Below, piece by piece: positions 6,092 through 7,413 of a DNA stretch of 7,413 bases. Every line of letters starts with the position of its first letter. Position 1 is the stretch's first letter. A program made the position numbers and the translations under genes. This DNA is from an uncultured Bacteroidales bacterium (GTDB lineage Bacteria > Bacteroidota > Bacteroidia > Bacteroidales > UBA932): contig CAMJJO010000085.1 in assembly GCA_946406095.1 (NCBI GenBank), positions 1-7,413 on the forward strand, in the 5' to 3' direction. The notes under the pieces are model-generated. The model was not told the DNA's origin and ran no database searches. It saw only the letters and a program-made list of their open reading frames with translations.

Positions 6092-7282
6092 ATGGGAAAG
6101 AACAAGTACATAATTCCCCTTGCATTCATAGGGATGATGTTTTTCACCGTGGGATTCGCCACGGGCATCAACGGCTATTTCGTGCCGTTCCTGGAGAATA
6201 ACCTGAACCTGACATCGGCCCAGAGCTATCTGGTGATCGCGGCCACTTTCCTGGCCTTCCTGGTGTTCAGCTTCCCGGCATCATCCATCATAAACAAGAT
6301 AGGATACAAACGCACCATGTCGCTGGCGTTCTTCATGTTCGCGCTGGCGTTCGCGCTGTTCATCCCTGCCGCCCGGCTGGAGAGCTTCGCCCTCTATCTG
6401 CTTGCCTGCTTCATCAGCGGAACCGCGAATACGGTGCTTCAGGCGGCCATCAATCCTTATGTGACCATACTCGGGCCCATAGATTCTGCAGCGCAGCGCA
6501 TCTCCATCATGGGGATATGCAACTCGCTGGCGCTGGCACTGCCGTCGGTGTTCATCGCGGCCGTCACTCGCAAGCCTATCGAGGCCGTGGGGCTGGTGGA
6601 TCTGGACAAGCCGCTGCTGATAATCATCGGGGTGGTGGCTCTGCTTGGCATCATCACCTTCTTCGCTCCGCTCGAAGAAATCAAGGCGGAAGGGGAGGAG
6701 AACGAGGAGGATTGCCCTTACGCTGCCTCCAAGAAGAGCATCTGGCAGTTCCCGCACCTGGTGCTGGGCGCCCTGGCGCTGTTCGTGTATGTGGGAGTGG
6801 AGAATCTGGCGTTGCTTACGGTCCTGGACTATGCTCAGGAGCAGGGGCTTCCGAACCCTGAAAGCTATACCATCTGGCCCGGAATAGGAATGGCCGCAGG
6901 CTACATCCTGGGCATCCTGTGCATCCCTAAGGTGATTTCTCAGGTGAAGGCACTCCGCATCTGCACCTGGCTCGCCGTTCTGGATTCGCTGGCCATAGTG
7001 CTCACTCCGCCGCAGATTTCGGTGTGGTGCGTTGCGCTGCTGAGTTTCGCCTGCTCGCTTATGTATCCTGCTATCTGGCCTCTGGCCATAGTGGATCTGG
7101 GCAAGTTTACGAAGAAGGGTTCTTCTCTGCTGGTGGCTTCCATCGGCGGTGGCGCCCTGATTCCTCTGCTTTTCGGCGCGATGAAGGATTGGGTCGGCCC
7201 TCAGCCTGCCTATTGGATCTGCCTGCCGTTCTATCTGCTTATCATGTATTATGCCTACTATGGCTATAAGATTCGTAAATAG
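6092..7282 (+). CDS. FHS-family MFS sugar transporter (FucP/NagP/MurT-like)
   Basis: Inner-membrane importer, probably proton- or sodium-coupled, for a sugar or amino sugar. The 396 residues give twelve hydrophobic segments, six before and six after an acidic cytoplasmic loop (about 195-218, EEIKAEGEENEED). Family marks: GFATGINGYFVPFL in helix 1 (21-34), the motif-A-like INKIGYKRTM between helices 2 and 3 (67-76), QAAINPYVTILGP in helix 4 (117-129), YVGVE at 233-237, and MYPAIWPLAI...LGKFTKKGSSLLV (324-348). The helix-1 motif has N-G where E. coli FucP has N-D (Asp46), and helix 4 has Gln117 where FucP has Glu135, so it is unlikely to be a fucose porter. Coupling to the kinase gene points to an amino sugar, as with NagP (GlcNAc) or Tannerella MurT (MurNAc). 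Its 3' end overlaps the next gene by 23 bases. Confidence 0.88.
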   Translation: MGKNKYIIPLAFIGMMFFTVGFATGINGYFVPFLENNLNLTSAQSYLVIAATFLAFLVFSFPASSIINKIGYKRTMSLAFFMFALAFALFIPAARLESFALYLLACFISGTANTVLQAAINPYVTILGPIDSAAQRISIMGICNSLALALPSVFIAAVTRKPIEAVGLVDLDKPLLIIIGVVALLGIITFFAPLEEIKAEGEENEEDCPYAASKKSIWQFPHLVLGALALFVYVGVENLALLTVLDYAQEQGLPNPESYTIWPGIGMAAGYILGILCIPKVISQVKALRICTWLAVLDSLAIVLTPPQISVWCVALLSFACSLMYPAIWPLAIVDLGKFTKKGSSLLVASIGGGALIPLLFGAMKDWVGPQPAYWICLPFYLLIMYYAYYGYKIRK

Positions 7283-7413
7283 TCTTCTTGCGCGCGTTTC
7301 CGCAGTCCTGCTGGCCGCACTGATCATAACGGTGCCGGCGGAAGCCTGTACTACGGCAATAGTGTCGGCGGAGGCGAGTGCGAGCGGGAGGCCGATGATA
7401 TGGAAGCAGCGGG
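7260..7413 (+). CDS. Start of an exported Ntn-hydrolase, C45/AAT-like (3' cut by window)
   Basis: Only 51 codons are visible, but they are informative. The ATG at 7260 gives a complete signal peptide: Arg4, a hydrophobic core about 13-25, and an A-E-A cleavage site at 27-29. Cleavage would leave Cys30 (7347-7349) as the new N-terminus, followed by TTAIVSAEAS and G-R-P-M-I-W-K-Q-R (43-51). This matches the N-terminal nucleophile pattern C-T-T-x-I-V-S...G-R-P-x-x-W-K-x-R of C45 acyltransferase/amidase-type (isopenicillin-N acyltransferase-like) proteins. Such enzymes cut non-peptide or linear amide bonds. Glu at -2 argues against a lipobox. The 23-base overlap with the transporter gene indicates co-transcription. 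Likely role in this operon: periplasmic amide cleavage of released wall peptides or an acylated sugar; this is inference. A C69-type dipeptidase is the alternative. Confidence 0.7.
   Translation, partial: MAIRFVNSLLARVSAVLLAALIITVPAEACTTAIVSAEASASGRPMIWKQR

Noticed and set aside
6281..7327. 348-codon open frame on the minus strand
   Set aside because: Its translation is Arg/Gln/His-rich and low in complexity, antisense to the transporter, which is typical of a shadow frame.

Overview
The window looks like chromosomal DNA of a moderately GC-rich Bacteroidota species, most likely a gut- or rumen-type Bacteroidales. The reasons are a BACON-type domain, two lipoproteins with Bacteroidota-style signal peptides, no convincing Shine-Dalgarno sequences before tightly packed genes, a BadF-type sugar kinase and an FHS-family (FucP/NagP/MurT-like) transporter. 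The genus cannot be fixed from the sequence. All genes are on the + strand, and the only non-coding gap of note is 64 bases (3179-3242).

Layout: (1) 2-3178 is the 3' part of a very large repeat protein, cut at its 5' end by the window. It holds the tail of one repeat, a BACON-like domain, three roughly 225-255 residue repeats that each contain a segment resembling the pseudomurein-binding repeat (PMBR), and a C-terminal beta-rich domain. (2) 3193-3220 is a strong GC-rich hairpin. (3) 3243-4340 is a lipoprotein with PMBR-like segments followed by a transglutaminase-fold cysteine peptidase domain (Cys288, His322, Asp337). (4) 4352-5233 is a lipoprotein with a TIM-barrel glycoside-hydrolase-like domain. 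(5) 5240-6088 is a BadF/BadG-type amino-sugar kinase. (6) 6092-7282 is a 12-helix sugar transporter of the MFS. (7) 7260-7413 is the start of an exported Ntn-hydrolase (C45/AAT-like) whose nucleophile cysteine would be exposed by signal peptidase. Genes 3 to 7 are separated by 11, 6, 3 and -23 bases and look like one operon.

Working model (inference): this is a cell-wall attack and salvage locus. The PMBR plus transglutaminase-fold peptidase combination is the known architecture of pseudomurein endoisopeptidases (PeiW/PeiP of methanogen viruses). The glycosidase-like protein also resembles, from memory, proteins of Methanobacteriales. Surface binding, peptide cleavage, glycan cleavage, amide cleavage, uptake and phosphorylation of a freed amino sugar would form a coherent route by which a bacterium could exploit methanogen pseudomurein. 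The main alternative is ordinary peptidoglycan/MurNAc salvage (MurT/MurK-like), with PMBR-like repeats serving a different wall polymer. The sequence alone does not decide between them.
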